Source: Azonexus sp.
Lineage (GTDB): Bacteria; Pseudomonadota; Gammaproteobacteria; Burkholderiales; Rhodocyclaceae
Direction of reading: 5' to 3'
DNA: 48,101 nucleotides
Assembly: GCA_031274715.1 (NCBI GenBank)
Contig: JAISPT010000024.1
Span: forward strand, 1 to 48,101
Below the pieces are notes generated by a model, which was given only the letters and a program-made list of their open reading frames with translations, did not search any database and was not told the origin of the DNA. The stretch's first letter is position 1, and each line of letters starts with the position of its first letter. Below are positions 1 through 9,097 of the stretch, one piece after another. The position numbers and the translations under genes are program-made.

Positions 1-2586
1 CAGCGCCTTGAGCGCCGCCAGCACGACCCAATGACGGTCGACCTCGAAGTGATGGCGCAGTTTTTCGCGAGTGTCGGAACGGCCAAAGCCATCGGTGCCG
101 AGCGTGACGTAAGTCCCCTTGACGCAGGGGCGGATCTGCTCGGCGTACAGCTTCACGTAGTCGGTCGCGGCGATCACCGGACTGGTGCTACCGGCCAGCT
201 TTTGCTCAACGTGCGATAGCTTCGGCTTCTCCAGCGGATGCAGCAGATTCCAGCGGGCCGCCTGCTGGCCGTCGCGGGCCAGTTCGTTGAAGCTCGGACA
301 ACTCCAGAGGTCGGCTTCGACGCCCCAATCATTTTTGAGCAATTCGGCAGCGGCGATGATTTCGCGGAAATTGCTGCCGGAACCGAGCAGTTGTACACGC
401 GGCCCCTTGGCTTTGTCGCCCTTTTTGAAAGCGTACATGCCCTTGAGGATGTCGGCTTCGGCACCCGCTGGCATTTCGGGATGCTCGTAGTTCTCGTTCA
501 TCGCCGTCAGGTAGTAGAAGACATCCTCCTGCTCGACGTGCATCCGGCGCAGGCCGTCCTGGGCGATGACGGCGACTTCGTACTGGAAAGTCGGGTCGTA
601 GGAAACGCAGTTCGGCACCAGATTGGCCAGGATCAGGCTATGCCCGTCCTCATGCTGCAAGCCCTCGCCGTTCAGCGTCGTGCGCCCGGCCGTGCCGCCG
701 ATCAGGAAGCCGCGGGCGCGCTGGTCGCCCGCCGCCCAGACGAGATCGAGCGTGCGCTGCAAACCGAACATCGAATAGCAGATGTAGAACGGAATGGTCT
801 GCACGCCATGCACCGAGTAGGCGGTGGCGGCGGCGATCCAGTCGCTCATCGCGCCCGCTTCGTTGATGCCTTCCTGCAACACCTGGCCGGTTTTCGATTC
901 CTTGTAGAACATCAATTGGTCGTGGTCTTCCGGCACGTAATTCTGGCCCTGCTGGTTCCAGATGCCGACGGCGCGGAACATGCCTTCCATACCGAACGTG
1001 CGCGACTCGTCCGGCACAATCGGCACGACATGCGAACCAACCTGCTTGTCCTTGAGCAGCATGTTCATGATGCGGACGATGGCCATGGTCGTCGATAGCT
1101 CGCGGTCTGCGCCGGAAGCCTGCAACAGCGCCGCGAATTTTTCCAGCGCTGGCACGGCCAGCGGCGCTGCCTGACGCCGACGGGTCGGCAGAAAACCGCC
1201 GAGATCCATGCGCCGCTGGCGCATGTACTGGTATTCGGCGGAATCCTCGGCGAATTTGAGATAGGGCAGTTCATCGAGCCGGGCGTCCGGCACCGGCACG
1301 CCGAAGCGGTCGCGGAAGCGACGAATCTGGTCGTTATCCAGCTTCTTCTGCTGGTGCGAAATGTTCATCGCCTCGCCCGCCGGCCCCATGCCGAAACCCT
1401 TGATGGTCTTGGCCAGAATCAGCGTCGGCTGGCCCTTGTGCTCAACCGCCGCCTTGTAAGCCGAGAAAATCTTGAAAATGTCATGGCCGCCGCGATTCAG
1501 TTGCCAGATTTCGTCGTCCGTCCAGTCGGCGACCAGTTCCCGGAGTTCCGGCGTGTTGAAGAAATGCTCGCGGACATAAGCACCGTTCTTGGCCTTGAAA
1601 GTCTGGTACTCGCCATCGACGCAATCCATCATGCGTTTTTTGAGGATGCCCTTCTTGTCGCGGGCGAACAGCGCATCCCATTGCGTACCCCAGATCAGCT
1701 TGATGACATTCCAGCCCGCGCCGCGAAATTCGCCTTCCAGTTCCTGAATGATCTTGCCATTGCCGCGCACCGGGCCATCGAGGCGTTGCAGGTTGCAGTT
1801 GATGACGAAAATCAGGTTATCCAGCTTCTCGCGCCCGGCCATGCCGATCGCGCCGAGCGATTCGACCTCGTCCGTCTCGCCGTCGCCGAGGAAGGCCCAG
1901 ACCTTGCGCTGTTCCGCCTTTTGCGCATCAATCAGGCCGCGCGAGGCGAGGTATTTCATGAAACGGGCCTGGTAAATGGCCTGAATCGGGCCGAGGCCCA
2001 TCGACACGGTCGGAAACTGCCAGAAATCCGGCATCAGCCACGGATGCGGGTAAGAGGAAATGCCCTTGCCGCCGGTTTCCTGGCGGTAGCTGTCAAGCTG
2101 CTCCTCGCTCAGACGGCCGAGCATGAAGGCGCGGGAATAGATGCCGGGCACCGAATGGCCCTGAAAGAAAATCAGATCGCCGTCATGCGCCGCCGACGGC
2201 GCGTGCCAGAAATGCGAGAAGCCAACGTCGTACAGCGCAGCCGCCGACGCGAAGGAGGCGATATGGCCGCCGACATTGGTGTCCTTGTTGGCGCGCACGA
2301 CCATCGCCATGGCGTTCCAGCGGATGTAGGAGTGAATCTTGATCTCGATATCCGGGCTGCCTGGGTAATTCGGCTGCTGGTCGGCGGGAATGGTGTTGAT
2401 GTATTCGGTATTGGCCGAATACGGGATGTCGATACCCTCCGCGCGCGCCTGACCAATCAGTCTCTCGATCAGGAAATGAGCGCGGTCGGCGCCTTCCTGC
2501 GTAATGACGCCATCGAGGGCGTCCATCCATTCCTTGGTTTCCTGCGGATCGTGATCGGCAGGCAGGGCGCTGGGCTGATCGGCCAT
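1..2586 (-). CDS. aceE: Pyruvate dehydrogenase E1 component, homodimeric type (3' end beyond window)
   Basis: This is the thiamine-diphosphate E1 subunit of the pyruvate dehydrogenase complex. It decarboxylates pyruvate and reductively acetylates the lipoyl groups of E2 in the cytoplasm. The 862 codons present read without interruption from an ATG at 2586 (N-terminus MADQPSALPADHD) to the window edge. The family is about 890 residues long, so only the last few tens are missing. The ThDP/Mg motif GDGETDE starts at residue 234 and is followed by the usual Asn (VINCN). Family-typical blocks such as GGHIASFASAA, FFQGHSVPGIY and the late EDGHSLI are all present. A strong sigma-70-like promoter lies about 110 bp upstream. 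aceF and lpd would be expected beyond position 1. Confidence 0.97.
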   Translation of the reverse strand, partial: MADQPSALPADHDPQETKEWMDALDGVITQEGADRAHFLIERLIGQARAEGIDIPYSANTEYINTIPADQQPNYPGSPDIEIKIHSYIRWNAMAMVVRANKDTNVGGHIASFASAAALYDVGFSHFWHAPSAAHDGDLIFFQGHSVPGIYSRAFMLGRLSEEQLDSYRQETGGKGISSYPHPWLMPDFWQFPTVSMGLGPIQAIYQARFMKYLASRGLIDAQKAEQRKVWAFLGDGETDEVESLGAIGMAGREKLDNLIFVINCNLQRLDGPVRGNGKIIQELEGEFRGAGWNVIKLIWGTQWDALFARDKKGILKKRMMDCVDGEYQTFKAKNGAYVREHFFNTPELRELVADWTDDEIWQLNRGGHDIFKIFSAYKAAVEHKGQPTLILAKTIKGFGMGPAGEAMNISHQQKKLDNDQIRRFRDRFGVPVPDARLDELPYLKFAEDSAEYQYMRQRRMDLGGFLPTRRRQAAPLAVPALEKFAALLQASGADRELSTTMAIVRIMNMLLKDKQVGSHVVPIVPDESRTFGMEGMFRAVGIWNQQGQNYVPEDHDQLMFYKESKTGQVLQEGINEAGAMSDWIAAATAYSVHGVQTIPFYICYSMFGLQRTLDLVWAAGDQRARGFLIGGTAGRTTLNGEGLQHEDGHSLILANLVPNCVSYDPTFQYEVAVIAQDGLRRMHVEQEDVFYYLTAMNENYEHPEMPAGAEADILKGMYAFKKGDKAKGPRVQLLGSGSNFREIIAAAELLKNDWGVEADLWSCPSFNELARDGQQAARWNLLHPLEKPKLSHVEQKLAGSTSPVIAATDYVKLYAEQIRPCVKGTYVTLGTDGFGRSDTREKLRHHFEVDRHWVVLAALKAL

Positions 2587-2694
2587 GGTTCGTCTCCTAG
2601 GTGGTTTCGTTCGCCAGTACAGCAGAACGACTTTAACGCTTTACGGCGGCCAGTGGGCAGCTCGACGACTCCGGAATCCTGGCCGACATCTCGC

Positions 2695-2723
2695 ATTGTA
2701 AAAACAATGTTCGTATCGTGCAA
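2695..2723 (-). promoter_or_regulatory. Predicted sigma-70 promoter of aceE with overlapping palindromes
   Basis: Read on the minus strand, TTGCAC (2718-2723) and TACAAT (2695-2700) are separated by exactly 17 bp, giving a near-consensus promoter and a leader of about 100 nt before aceE. Two perfect palindromes overlap it: GCAATA-T-TATTGC at 2720-2732 over the -35, and ATTGT-AAAA-ACAAT at 2695-2708 over the -10. They look like operator half-sites. The cognate regulator (a PdhR-like GntR protein, for example) is a guess. Confidence 0.6.
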
Positions 2724-2824
2724 TATTATTGCTCGGATTTTTTACTCCTCACCGCCGTAAAAGTGAGGCATTTTTAAAATCGACGACTGTTGCGCTGTAT
2801 CAAAACGTCACCCGAGCCGACCCC

Positions 2825-2830
2825 TATAAT
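2825..2830 (+). promoter_or_regulatory. Predicted -10 element of iorAB
   Basis: A perfect TATAAT lies 32 bp before the iorA ATG, and the ribosome-binding sequence CAGGAG follows at 2851-2856. No good -35 hexamer is visible at 16-18 bp upstream, so an activator may be needed. Confidence 0.4.
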
Positions 2831-2861
2831 TAGAAGTTTTGCATTGCTTACAGGAGCGAAC

Positions 2862-4736
2862 ATGGCAGCTGTAATGCCCGCCCCGGCCGCCAGCCGGCAC
2901 CTGATGTCCGGCAACGAAGCCGTCGCCCGCGCTGTTTGGGAAGCCGGCGTCAAGGTCGCCGCCGCCTATCCGGGAACGCCGTCGACGGAAATGATGGAAG
3001 TGGTCTCGACTTACCCGGACATCTACGCCGAGTGGTCGGTCAACGAGAAGGTTTCGTTGGAAGTCGCCATCGGTGCCGCCTACGCCGGCTCGCGCGCCTT
3101 CTGCTGCATGAAGCACGTCGGTATGAACGTCGCTTCCGACGCGTTGATGACCCTGACCCTGACCGGCGTCATCGGCGGCCTAGTAATCGCTATCGCCGAC
3201 GATGTCGGCCTCTCCTCCTCGCAAAACGAGCAGGATTCCCGCTACTGGGGCCGCTTCGCCCACGTACCGGTGTTCGAGCCAGCCGACTCGCAAGAAGCCT
3301 ACGACATGACCAAGCTCGCCTACGAGCTGTCGGAGCGTTTCCAGGTGCCGGTGATCCTGCGCATGACCACGCGCATCAACCACGTCAAGGCGCTGGTTAC
3401 CGTCGGCGAGCGCGTACCGCACGTTGGGGCCGGCTTCAAGAAGGAGCCGGGACGTTTCGTGATGGTGCCGGGTAATGCCGGTAAGCGTATTCCGCTGATG
3501 TTCCAGCGCGATATCGAGTTGCGCGCGGCGGCCGAAAGCTCGCCGCTCAACGTCATCGAGGACGGTAGCGATAAACGGCTCGGTTTCATCGCCTCCGGTC
3601 CGGCCTACATGCACGTCAAGGAAGCCTTCCCCGACGCGCCGGTGCTCAAGCTCGGCTTCTCGCATCCGCTGCCATTCGAGAAATGCCGTGCCTTGGCGGC
3701 ACAGGTCGAGCAGGTCGTCGTCGTCGAGGAAGTCGAGCCGCTGGTCGAGACTGAGCTGAAGGCCCAGGGCCTGAAGGTGCTGGGCAAGGAAATTCTGCCG
3801 CTACAGGGCGAGTTGTCGCCGAACGTGCTCAAGCCGGCGATCGCCCGACTGCTCGGCGAACCGGAACCGGAGAAGGCACCGTTCGCGCCGATGGCGGTGT
3901 TCCCGCGGCCGCCGACCATGTGCGTGGCCTGCCCGCATCTCGGCGTCTATTACACGCTGTCGCAGGTGCGCAATATCAACATCGCCGGCGACATCGGTTG
4001 CTACACGCTGGGCGCCGGCCATCCGTGGAATGCGCTCGACACCTGCGTCTCGATGGGTGCCGCAATGGGCGTCGCACTGGGCATGGACAAGGGCCGCGGC
4101 ACATCCGACAAGGATAAGCGCATCGTTGCCGTGATCGGCGATTCGACCTTCCTGCACATGGGTATGCAGGGCCTGCTCGACATGGTCTACAACAAGGGCA
4201 GCGTCACCGTCCTGCTGCTCGATAACCGCGCCGTCGGCATGACCGGTGGCCAGGACAACCCAGGCAACGGCCGCGACATCCACGGCGAGGAGGCGCCGCG
4301 CATCGACTTCGCCAAGCTGGTCGCAGCGCTCGGCGTCAAGGAGGAGCGCATCCATGTCGTCGACCCCTACGAACTGCCGGTGCTGTTCAAGACCATCCGC
4401 GAGGAGGTCAAGGTGCCGGACGTTTCGGTCATCATCACCAACCAGCCCTGCGTGCTGATCAAGGATTACCACAAGCTGAAGCCCTACGCGGTCATCGACG
4501 ACAAGTGCACCGGCTGCGGTAATTGCATCGACGTCGGCTGCCCGGCCATCCACGTCACCCGCCGCGGCAAGGAGGTCAAGGCCAGCGGCCGGGAAGTCGA
4601 TCTCGCCTTTGTACGCATCGAGAGCTCGGTGTGTACCGGCTGCGGCCTGTGTGTCCAGCCCTGCGCTCCGAAAGCTATCGTCCACCACGTACCGAGCGCG
4701 CCGATTCAGTTTGCCAAGGAAGGAAGCTGCGCATGA
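2862..4736 (+). CDS. iorA: Indolepyruvate ferredoxin oxidoreductase, alpha subunit
   Basis: This is the large ThDP- and iron-sulfur-containing subunit that oxidatively decarboxylates aryl pyruvates (indolepyruvate, phenylpyruvate) to aryl-CoA with ferredoxin as electron acceptor. It has 624 residues. The ATG at 2862 is chosen over an upstream in-frame start because CAGGAG sits 5-6 bp before it. The N-terminal pyrimidine-binding half contains AAYPGTPSTEMME. The ThDP-binding half contains CVACPHLGVYY and GDSTFLHMG. The C-terminus carries two ferredoxin-type clusters, C549/C552/C555/C560 and C591/C594/C597/C601. The stop overlaps the iorB start (ATGA), so the two subunits are translationally coupled. 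This is the two-gene form, not the large fused enzyme found in many aerobes. Confidence 0.93.
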   Translation: MAAVMPAPAASRHLMSGNEAVARAVWEAGVKVAAAYPGTPSTEMMEVVSTYPDIYAEWSVNEKVSLEVAIGAAYAGSRAFCCMKHVGMNVASDALMTLTLTGVIGGLVIAIADDVGLSSSQNEQDSRYWGRFAHVPVFEPADSQEAYDMTKLAYELSERFQVPVILRMTTRINHVKALVTVGERVPHVGAGFKKEPGRFVMVPGNAGKRIPLMFQRDIELRAAAESSPLNVIEDGSDKRLGFIASGPAYMHVKEAFPDAPVLKLGFSHPLPFEKCRALAAQVEQVVVVEEVEPLVETELKAQGLKVLGKEILPLQGELSPNVLKPAIARLLGEPEPEKAPFAPMAVFPRPPTMCVACPHLGVYYTLSQVRNINIAGDIGCYTLGAGHPWNALDTCVSMGAAMGVALGMDKGRGTSDKDKRIVAVIGDSTFLHMGMQGLLDMVYNKGSVTVLLLDNRAVGMTGGQDNPGNGRDIHGEEAPRIDFAKLVAALGVKEERIHVVDPYELPVLFKTIREEVKVPDVSVIITNQPCVLIKDYHKLKPYAVIDDKCTGCGNCIDVGCPAIHVTRRGKEVKASGREVDLAFVRIESSVCTGCGLCVQPCAPKAIVHHVPSAPIQFAKEGSCA

Positions 4737-5347
4737 CCGCGACCACCAACATCCTCGTCGTCGGCATCGGTGGCCAGGGCGTCATGACTGCCACCGAGAT
4801 TCTCGCCGAGGCGGCCATCGCCACCGGCCACGATGCCAAGAAGACCGAAGTCGCCGGCATGGCCCAGCGCGGCGGCGTCGTTTCCTCGCACCTGCGCTTC
4901 GGTTCAAAGGTACTGTCGCCGCAGATCACGCCGGGCACCGCCGACGTGTTGCTCGGCTTTGAATTAGCCGAGACAATGCGCTGGCAGCACATGCTGAAAC
5001 CGGGCGCGATGACGCTAATGAACACCGCCCGTCTGGTGCCGCCGGTGGTCGAGCTGGGCCTGTTCGACTATCCGGACGATCCGCTGGCGGAAATCCGCCG
5101 CACCGGCAACCCGGTGGTCGCTTTCGACGCCACTCGCATCGCCCAGGAATTGGGCGATATCCGCCTCGGTAACACAGTGATGCTCGGCGCCATTGCCGAC
5201 CATCTGCCCTTCCCGGCCGAAACGCTGCTCGACGGTGTGCTCAAGCGCTTCCACAAGAAAGGCGAGAAACTGGTCAATCTCAACCGCCTCGCCTTCGCCG
5301 CCGGCCGGGCGGCGGTCGGCAACGCCAAGGAAACACCGCCGGCCTGA
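4733..5347 (+). CDS. iorB: Indolepyruvate oxidoreductase, beta subunit
   Basis: This is the small catalytic-domain subunit (pyruvate:ferredoxin oxidoreductase gamma-like fold) that pairs with IorA. It is 204 residues long and starts at the ATG of the ATGA overlap with iorA. The N-terminal VVGIGGQGVMTATEIL is the glycine-rich signature of this fold, and KTEVAGMAQRGGVVSSHLRFG follows as expected. It matches the usual family length. The pair probably salvages or degrades aromatic amino acids through aryl-CoA esters. The ferredoxin and aryl-CoA ligase partners are not in the window. Confidence 0.92.
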   Translation: MTATTNILVVGIGGQGVMTATEILAEAAIATGHDAKKTEVAGMAQRGGVVSSHLRFGSKVLSPQITPGTADVLLGFELAETMRWQHMLKPGAMTLMNTARLVPPVVELGLFDYPDDPLAEIRRTGNPVVAFDATRIAQELGDIRLGNTVMLGAIADHLPFPAETLLDGVLKRFHKKGEKLVNLNRLAFAAGRAAVGNAKETPPA

Positions 5348-5463
5348 GCACACGACCCCGCCCTGATATTGGGTGAAATTTCGCCGCCCAGAATAGCATG
5401 TTCAATGACATGGCGATTCCGCCCGCTGCTTTCCGGGGAAAATGGATAGGCTTTCAGGCTATC

Positions 5464-5472
5464 TGGTAAAAT
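5464..5472 (+). promoter_or_regulatory. Predicted extended -10 promoter of the folD operon
   Basis: TG-G-TAAAAT at 5464-5472 fits an extended -10 element, which needs no strong -35. None is seen. Transcription would start near 5479, giving a leader of about 50 nt that contains the hairpin at 5486-5507. Confidence 0.4.
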
Positions 5473-5485
5473 GTTGAAAGTTCAA

Positions 5486-5516
5486 GGGAAAGGTTTTCAC
5501 CTTTCCCGTTTCTTTT
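5486..5516 (+). terminator. Intrinsic-terminator-like hairpin in the folD leader
   Basis: GGGAAAGG (5486-5493) pairs perfectly with CCTTTCCC (5500-5507) across a six-base loop, followed by GTTTCTTTTT. A pyrimidine tract follows only on the plus strand. It ends about 14 bp before folD and 140 bp after iorB. It is either the iorAB terminator or, if the predicted promoter at 5464 is real, an attenuator inside the folD leader. Confidence 0.55.
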
Positions 5517-5529
5517 TCCGGATACGACG

Positions 5530-6384
5530 ATGACGGCACAAATAATCGACGGCAAGGCCCTGGCGGAGGAACTGCGCCAGGGCTTCAAGGCGCGCGTGGA
5601 AGCGCTCGCCGCCAAGGGGCACAAGCCCGGCCTGGTAGTGATTCTAGTCGGCGAGGACCCGGCCTCCCAAGTCTATGTGAAGAACAAGGTCAATGGCTGC
5701 CTGGCCATCGGTATGCATTCGGAGAAGATCGTCTACGCCGCCACCGTGGACCAGCAGGTCGTACTCGACAAGATCGCCGAACTGAACGCCGATCCGGCTA
5801 TCCACGGCATCTTGGTACAGTTGCCGCTGCCCGGACATTTTGCCGAGGACAAGGTGCTCGAAGCCATCGCCGCCGACAAGGACGTCGACGGCTTCCATGC
5901 CGAGAACGTCGGTGCGCTGGTCCAGGGCAATCCGCGTTTCATCCCGTGCACGCCCTACGGCGTGATGAAAATGTTCGAGAAAGGCGGCGTCGATCTCGCC
6001 GGCAAAGAAGCCGTGGTCATCGGCCGTTCCAACATCGTCGGCAAGCCGATGGCGCTGTTGCTGATCAACGCCGGCGCCACCGTCACCGTCTGCAACTCGC
6101 GCACCCGCGATCTGGCCAGCCACACCCGGCACGCCGACATCGTCGTCGCTGCCGTCGGCAAGCCGAAATTCGTCAAGGGCGACATGCTCAAGCCAGGAGC
6201 CGTGGTCATCGATGTTGGCATCAACCGCTTGCCCGACGGCAAGCTATGCGGCGACGTCGACTACGCCGGCTGCCTTGAGGTCGCCGGCCAGATCACCCCG
6301 GTGCCAGGCGGCGTCGGGCCGATGACCATCACCATGTTGCTAGCCAACACCATCGAGGCCGCCGAACGCCAGGCGGATATCTAA
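5530..6384 (+). CDS. folD: Bifunctional methylenetetrahydrofolate dehydrogenase/methenyltetrahydrofolate cyclohydrolase
   Basis: It interconverts 5,10-methylene-, methenyl- and 10-formyl-tetrahydrofolate in the cytosol, supplying formyl groups for purine synthesis. At 284 residues it is the standard length. Visible signatures are the catalytic YVKNKVNGC region, the substrate-loop QLPLPGHF, PCTPYGVMK, the Rossmann segment VVIGRSNIVGKPMA and the closing PVPGGVGPMTITMLL. It is the first gene of folD-purE-purK-sua5, and purE starts 1 bp after its stop. Linkage of a one-carbon donor enzyme to purine genes makes metabolic sense. Confidence 0.97.
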   Translation: MTAQIIDGKALAEELRQGFKARVEALAAKGHKPGLVVILVGEDPASQVYVKNKVNGCLAIGMHSEKIVYAATVDQQVVLDKIAELNADPAIHGILVQLPLPGHFAEDKVLEAIAADKDVDGFHAENVGALVQGNPRFIPCTPYGVMKMFEKGGVDLAGKEAVVIGRSNIVGKPMALLLINAGATVTVCNSRTRDLASHTRHADIVVAAVGKPKFVKGDMLKPGAVVIDVGINRLPDGKLCGDVDYAGCLEVAGQITPVPGGVGPMTITMLLANTIEAAERQADI

Positions 6385-6385
6385 T

Positions 6386-6883
6386 ATGAGCGACAAGAAA
6401 CCCGTCGTTGGCGTCGTCATGGGCTCCGACTCCGACTGGCCGACCATGCAGGCCGCCGCCGTGATCCTCAAGGACTTCGGCGTCACCTTTGAAGCCCGCG
6501 TCGTTTCCGCCCCCCGCACCCCGGACCTGCGGTTCGACTATGCCGAGCCGGCCGGCTCGCGCGGCCTCAAAGCGATCATCGCCGGCGCCGGCGGTGCCGC
6601 CCACCTGCCGGGCATGCTGGCTGCCAAGACCACAGTGCCTGTACTCGGCGTGCCGGTGCAATCGCGTGCGCTATCGGGCGTCGACTCGCTGCATTCCATC
6701 GTCCAGATGCCAAAGGGCATTCCGGTCGCCACCTTCGCCATCGGCGAGGCCGGCGCCGCCAACGCTGCGCTGTTCGCCGTCGCCCTGCTGGCCAACGAGG
6801 ACCCGGCCCTGCGCGACAAGCTGCAGGCTTTCCGCCAGGCCCAGACCGACAAGGTGCTGGGCATGAAGCTGCCGGAAGTATGA
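6386..6883 (+). CDS. purE: N5-carboxyaminoimidazole ribonucleotide mutase
   Basis: It converts N5-CAIR made by PurK into CAIR in de novo purine synthesis. It is 165 residues long and belongs to the class I, octameric bacterial type. The phosphate-binding signature GSDSDWPTM lies at the N-terminus, followed by RVVSAPRTPDL and AGAGGAAHLPGM. The conserved catalytic His lies in the AAHLPGM stretch. The stop overlaps the purK start by 4 bp. Confidence 0.96.
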   Translation: MSDKKPVVGVVMGSDSDWPTMQAAAVILKDFGVTFEARVVSAPRTPDLRFDYAEPAGSRGLKAIIAGAGGAAHLPGMLAAKTTVPVLGVPVQSRALSGVDSLHSIVQMPKGIPVATFAIGEAGAANAALFAVALLANEDPALRDKLQAFRQAQTDKVLGMKLPEV

Positions 6884-8040
6884 GCGCCGCGAATATGTCA
6901 GCAATCCTGCCGCCCGCCACACTGGGCATGCTGGGCGGCGGCCAACTCGGCCGCTTCTTCGTCGCCGCCGCGCACGAGATGGGCTACCAAGTTTGGGTGC
7001 TCGACCCGGACCAGAACAGCCCGGCCGGGCAGATCGCCGAGCGCCATTTCTGTGCCGCCTATGATGATTATGCGGCGCTCGACGCGTTCGCCGCCGGTTG
7101 CGCGGCGATCACCACCGAGTTCGAGAACGTACCGGCCGACACCCTCGACTACCTGGCCAAATTCGTGCCAGTGCGTCCCTCGGCCACCGCCGTCGCCGTC
7201 TGCCAGAACCGCATCGGCGAAAAGACCTTCCTCGCCAACAACGGCTTCCCGCATGGCCCGTTCATCGCGGTGGCCAGCGAGGACGACCTGAAGCGGGCGC
7301 CGGCGGCGCTGTTCCCGGCCATCCTCAAGGTCGCCCGTTTCGGTTACGACGGCAAGGGCCAAGCCACCGTCAACAACCTTGACGAGGCACTACTCGCCTT
7401 CGCCCACTTCAAGGGTGAGCATTGTATGCTTGAACAGCGCCTGCCGCTCGATTTCGAGGTCTCGGTCGTCCTGGCCCGCGACGAGAACGGCCGGGTCGCC
7501 TGCTTCCCGACCGGCGAGAACCAGCACACCCGCGGCATCCTCGACGTTTCCATCGTGCCTGCCCGCGCTCCTGGTTGCCTGACCAGCGACGCCGAGGACA
7601 TCGCCGCGCACATCGCCGAAAAACTTGGCTACATCGGCACCCTGGGCGTCGAATTCTTCGTCAGCCGCGGCCGTCTGCTGGTCAACGAGATGGCGCCGCG
7701 GCCGCACAACAGCGGCCACTACACCCTCGACGCCTGCGTCACCGACCAGTTCGAGCAACAGGTGCGCGCCCTGTGCGGCCTGCCGCTGGGTGAGGCGCGG
7801 GCACATTCGGCTTCGGTGATGGTCAATTTGCTCGGTGACCTGTGGTACGACGGCGAACACTACCGCGAACCGGACTGGGCTACGCTCTACGCCGTGCCCA
7901 ACCTGAAACTACACCTATACGGCAAGCACCACGCCCGGCCGGGCCGCAAAATGGGCCATTTCACCGTCATCGGCACCGATGCCGAGGCAGTGCAGCAGAC
8001 GGCACTTACCGCCCGCCGCGCCATCGGCATCATGGACTGA
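6880..8040 (+). CDS. purK: 5-(carboxyamino)imidazole ribonucleotide synthase
   Basis: This ATP-grasp enzyme makes N5-CAIR from AIR, ATP and bicarbonate and feeds PurE. It has 386 residues. The N-terminal motif is LGMLGGGQLGRFF. The ATP-grasp core shows LKVARFGYDGKGQ, and the C-terminal part has EMAPRPHNSGHYTLDAC. The start at 6880 overlaps the purE stop; a second ATG at 6895 is also possible and would remove only five residues. The stop overlaps the next gene by one base (TGATG). Confidence 0.96.
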   Translation: MSAANMSAILPPATLGMLGGGQLGRFFVAAAHEMGYQVWVLDPDQNSPAGQIAERHFCAAYDDYAALDAFAAGCAAITTEFENVPADTLDYLAKFVPVRPSATAVAVCQNRIGEKTFLANNGFPHGPFIAVASEDDLKRAPAALFPAILKVARFGYDGKGQATVNNLDEALLAFAHFKGEHCMLEQRLPLDFEVSVVLARDENGRVACFPTGENQHTRGILDVSIVPARAPGCLTSDAEDIAAHIAEKLGYIGTLGVEFFVSRGRLLVNEMAPRPHNSGHYTLDACVTDQFEQQVRALCGLPLGEARAHSASVMVNLLGDLWYDGEHYREPDWATLYAVPNLKLHLYGKHHARPGRKMGHFTVIGTDAEAVQQTALTARRAIGIMD

Positions 8041-9041
8041 TGGCACCACCGTCCGACGCCGATTTCCAGCACGCCGTCGAGCTGCTGCACACCGGCGAAC
8101 TGGTCGCCATCCCGACCGAGACGGTCTACGGCCTCGGCGCCGACGCCGCCAACCCGGCGGCGGTGGCCAAGATTTTCGCTGCCAAAGGCCGCCCGGCTGA
8201 CCATCCGCTGATCGTCCACCTGGCCGGCCACGATGCCGTCGAGCACTGGGCCGAACGGGTACCGGACATCGCCTGGGAACTGATGGAAACCTTCTGGCCC
8301 GGCCCGCTGACGCTGATCCTGAAAAAACAGGCCTGGGTGCCGGATGCCGTCACCGGCGGCCAGGACACCGTCGGTCTGCGTGTACCCGGCCATCCTGTCG
8401 CGCTTGAACTGCTGCGCCGCTTCGCCGCCGTCAGCGGCGAGCACGCCGGCATCGCCGCACCGTCGGCCAACCGCTTCGGACGCATCAGCCCGACCACCGC
8501 CGCCCATGTCGCCGAAGAACTGGGCGAGCGCGTGCCGCTGATCCTCGACGGCGGGCCATGCCGCGTCGGCATCGAATCGACCATCGTCGACTGCTCGCGC
8601 GACCAGCCCGTAGTGTTGCGCCCAGGCCACGTCTCGCCGCTGCATCTGGCAGCCGTGTTTGGCCGCCAGCCGGCAATTGAAACCGCCACCGGTGCCCCAC
8701 GCGTCTCCGGCTCACTGGCCGCCCACTATGCGCCGCAAACACCGATGCACCTGGTCGCCAGCGACTGCCTGCTCGATTTCCTCGATGTCCAGCACCATCG
8801 CGGCAGTCGCTGTGGGGTACTCAGCCCGAACCCACCGCCACCGGCGGACATACCGCACGACTGGCACCAGTTGCCGGCCGATCCGGTCGCTTATGCGCAC
8901 GACCTGTATGGAGCCCTGCGCACTATGGATCATGCCGGCGTCGCCCTGATCGTCGTCGAAGCACCGCCCGCCGAACCGACGTGGACCGCCGTTACCGATC
9001 GCCTGCGCCGCGCTGTGGCCGGTGCCGGCCAAAAGAGCTAA
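8040..9041 (+). CDS. L-threonylcarbamoyladenylate synthase, Sua5 type
   Basis: It makes threonylcarbamoyl-AMP from threonine, bicarbonate and ATP for the t6A37 modification of ANN-decoding tRNAs. The start is the ATG sharing its A with the purK stop, giving 333 residues. The N-terminal YrdC domain contains GELVAIPTETVYGLG, KGRPADHPLIVH, WPGPLTLIL and APSANRFGRISPT. A linker and a C-terminal Sua5 domain follow from about residue 220 (PRVSGSLAAHYAPQTP). The extra domain makes it a full Sua5 and not a short TsaC. It is the last gene of the operon. Confidence 0.93.
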   Translation: MAPPSDADFQHAVELLHTGELVAIPTETVYGLGADAANPAAVAKIFAAKGRPADHPLIVHLAGHDAVEHWAERVPDIAWELMETFWPGPLTLILKKQAWVPDAVTGGQDTVGLRVPGHPVALELLRRFAAVSGEHAGIAAPSANRFGRISPTTAAHVAEELGERVPLILDGGPCRVGIESTIVDCSRDQPVVLRPGHVSPLHLAAVFGRQPAIETATGAPRVSGSLAAHYAPQTPMHLVASDCLLDFLDVQHHRGSRCGVLSPNPPPPADIPHDWHQLPADPVAYAHDLYGALRTMDHAGVALIVVEAPPAEPTWTAVTDRLRRAVAGAGQKS

Positions 9042-9097
9042 GCGCACACGCAATTGATCGCAGCGCCAGCACTTTCTCCAGCAGGGACAACCCAACC

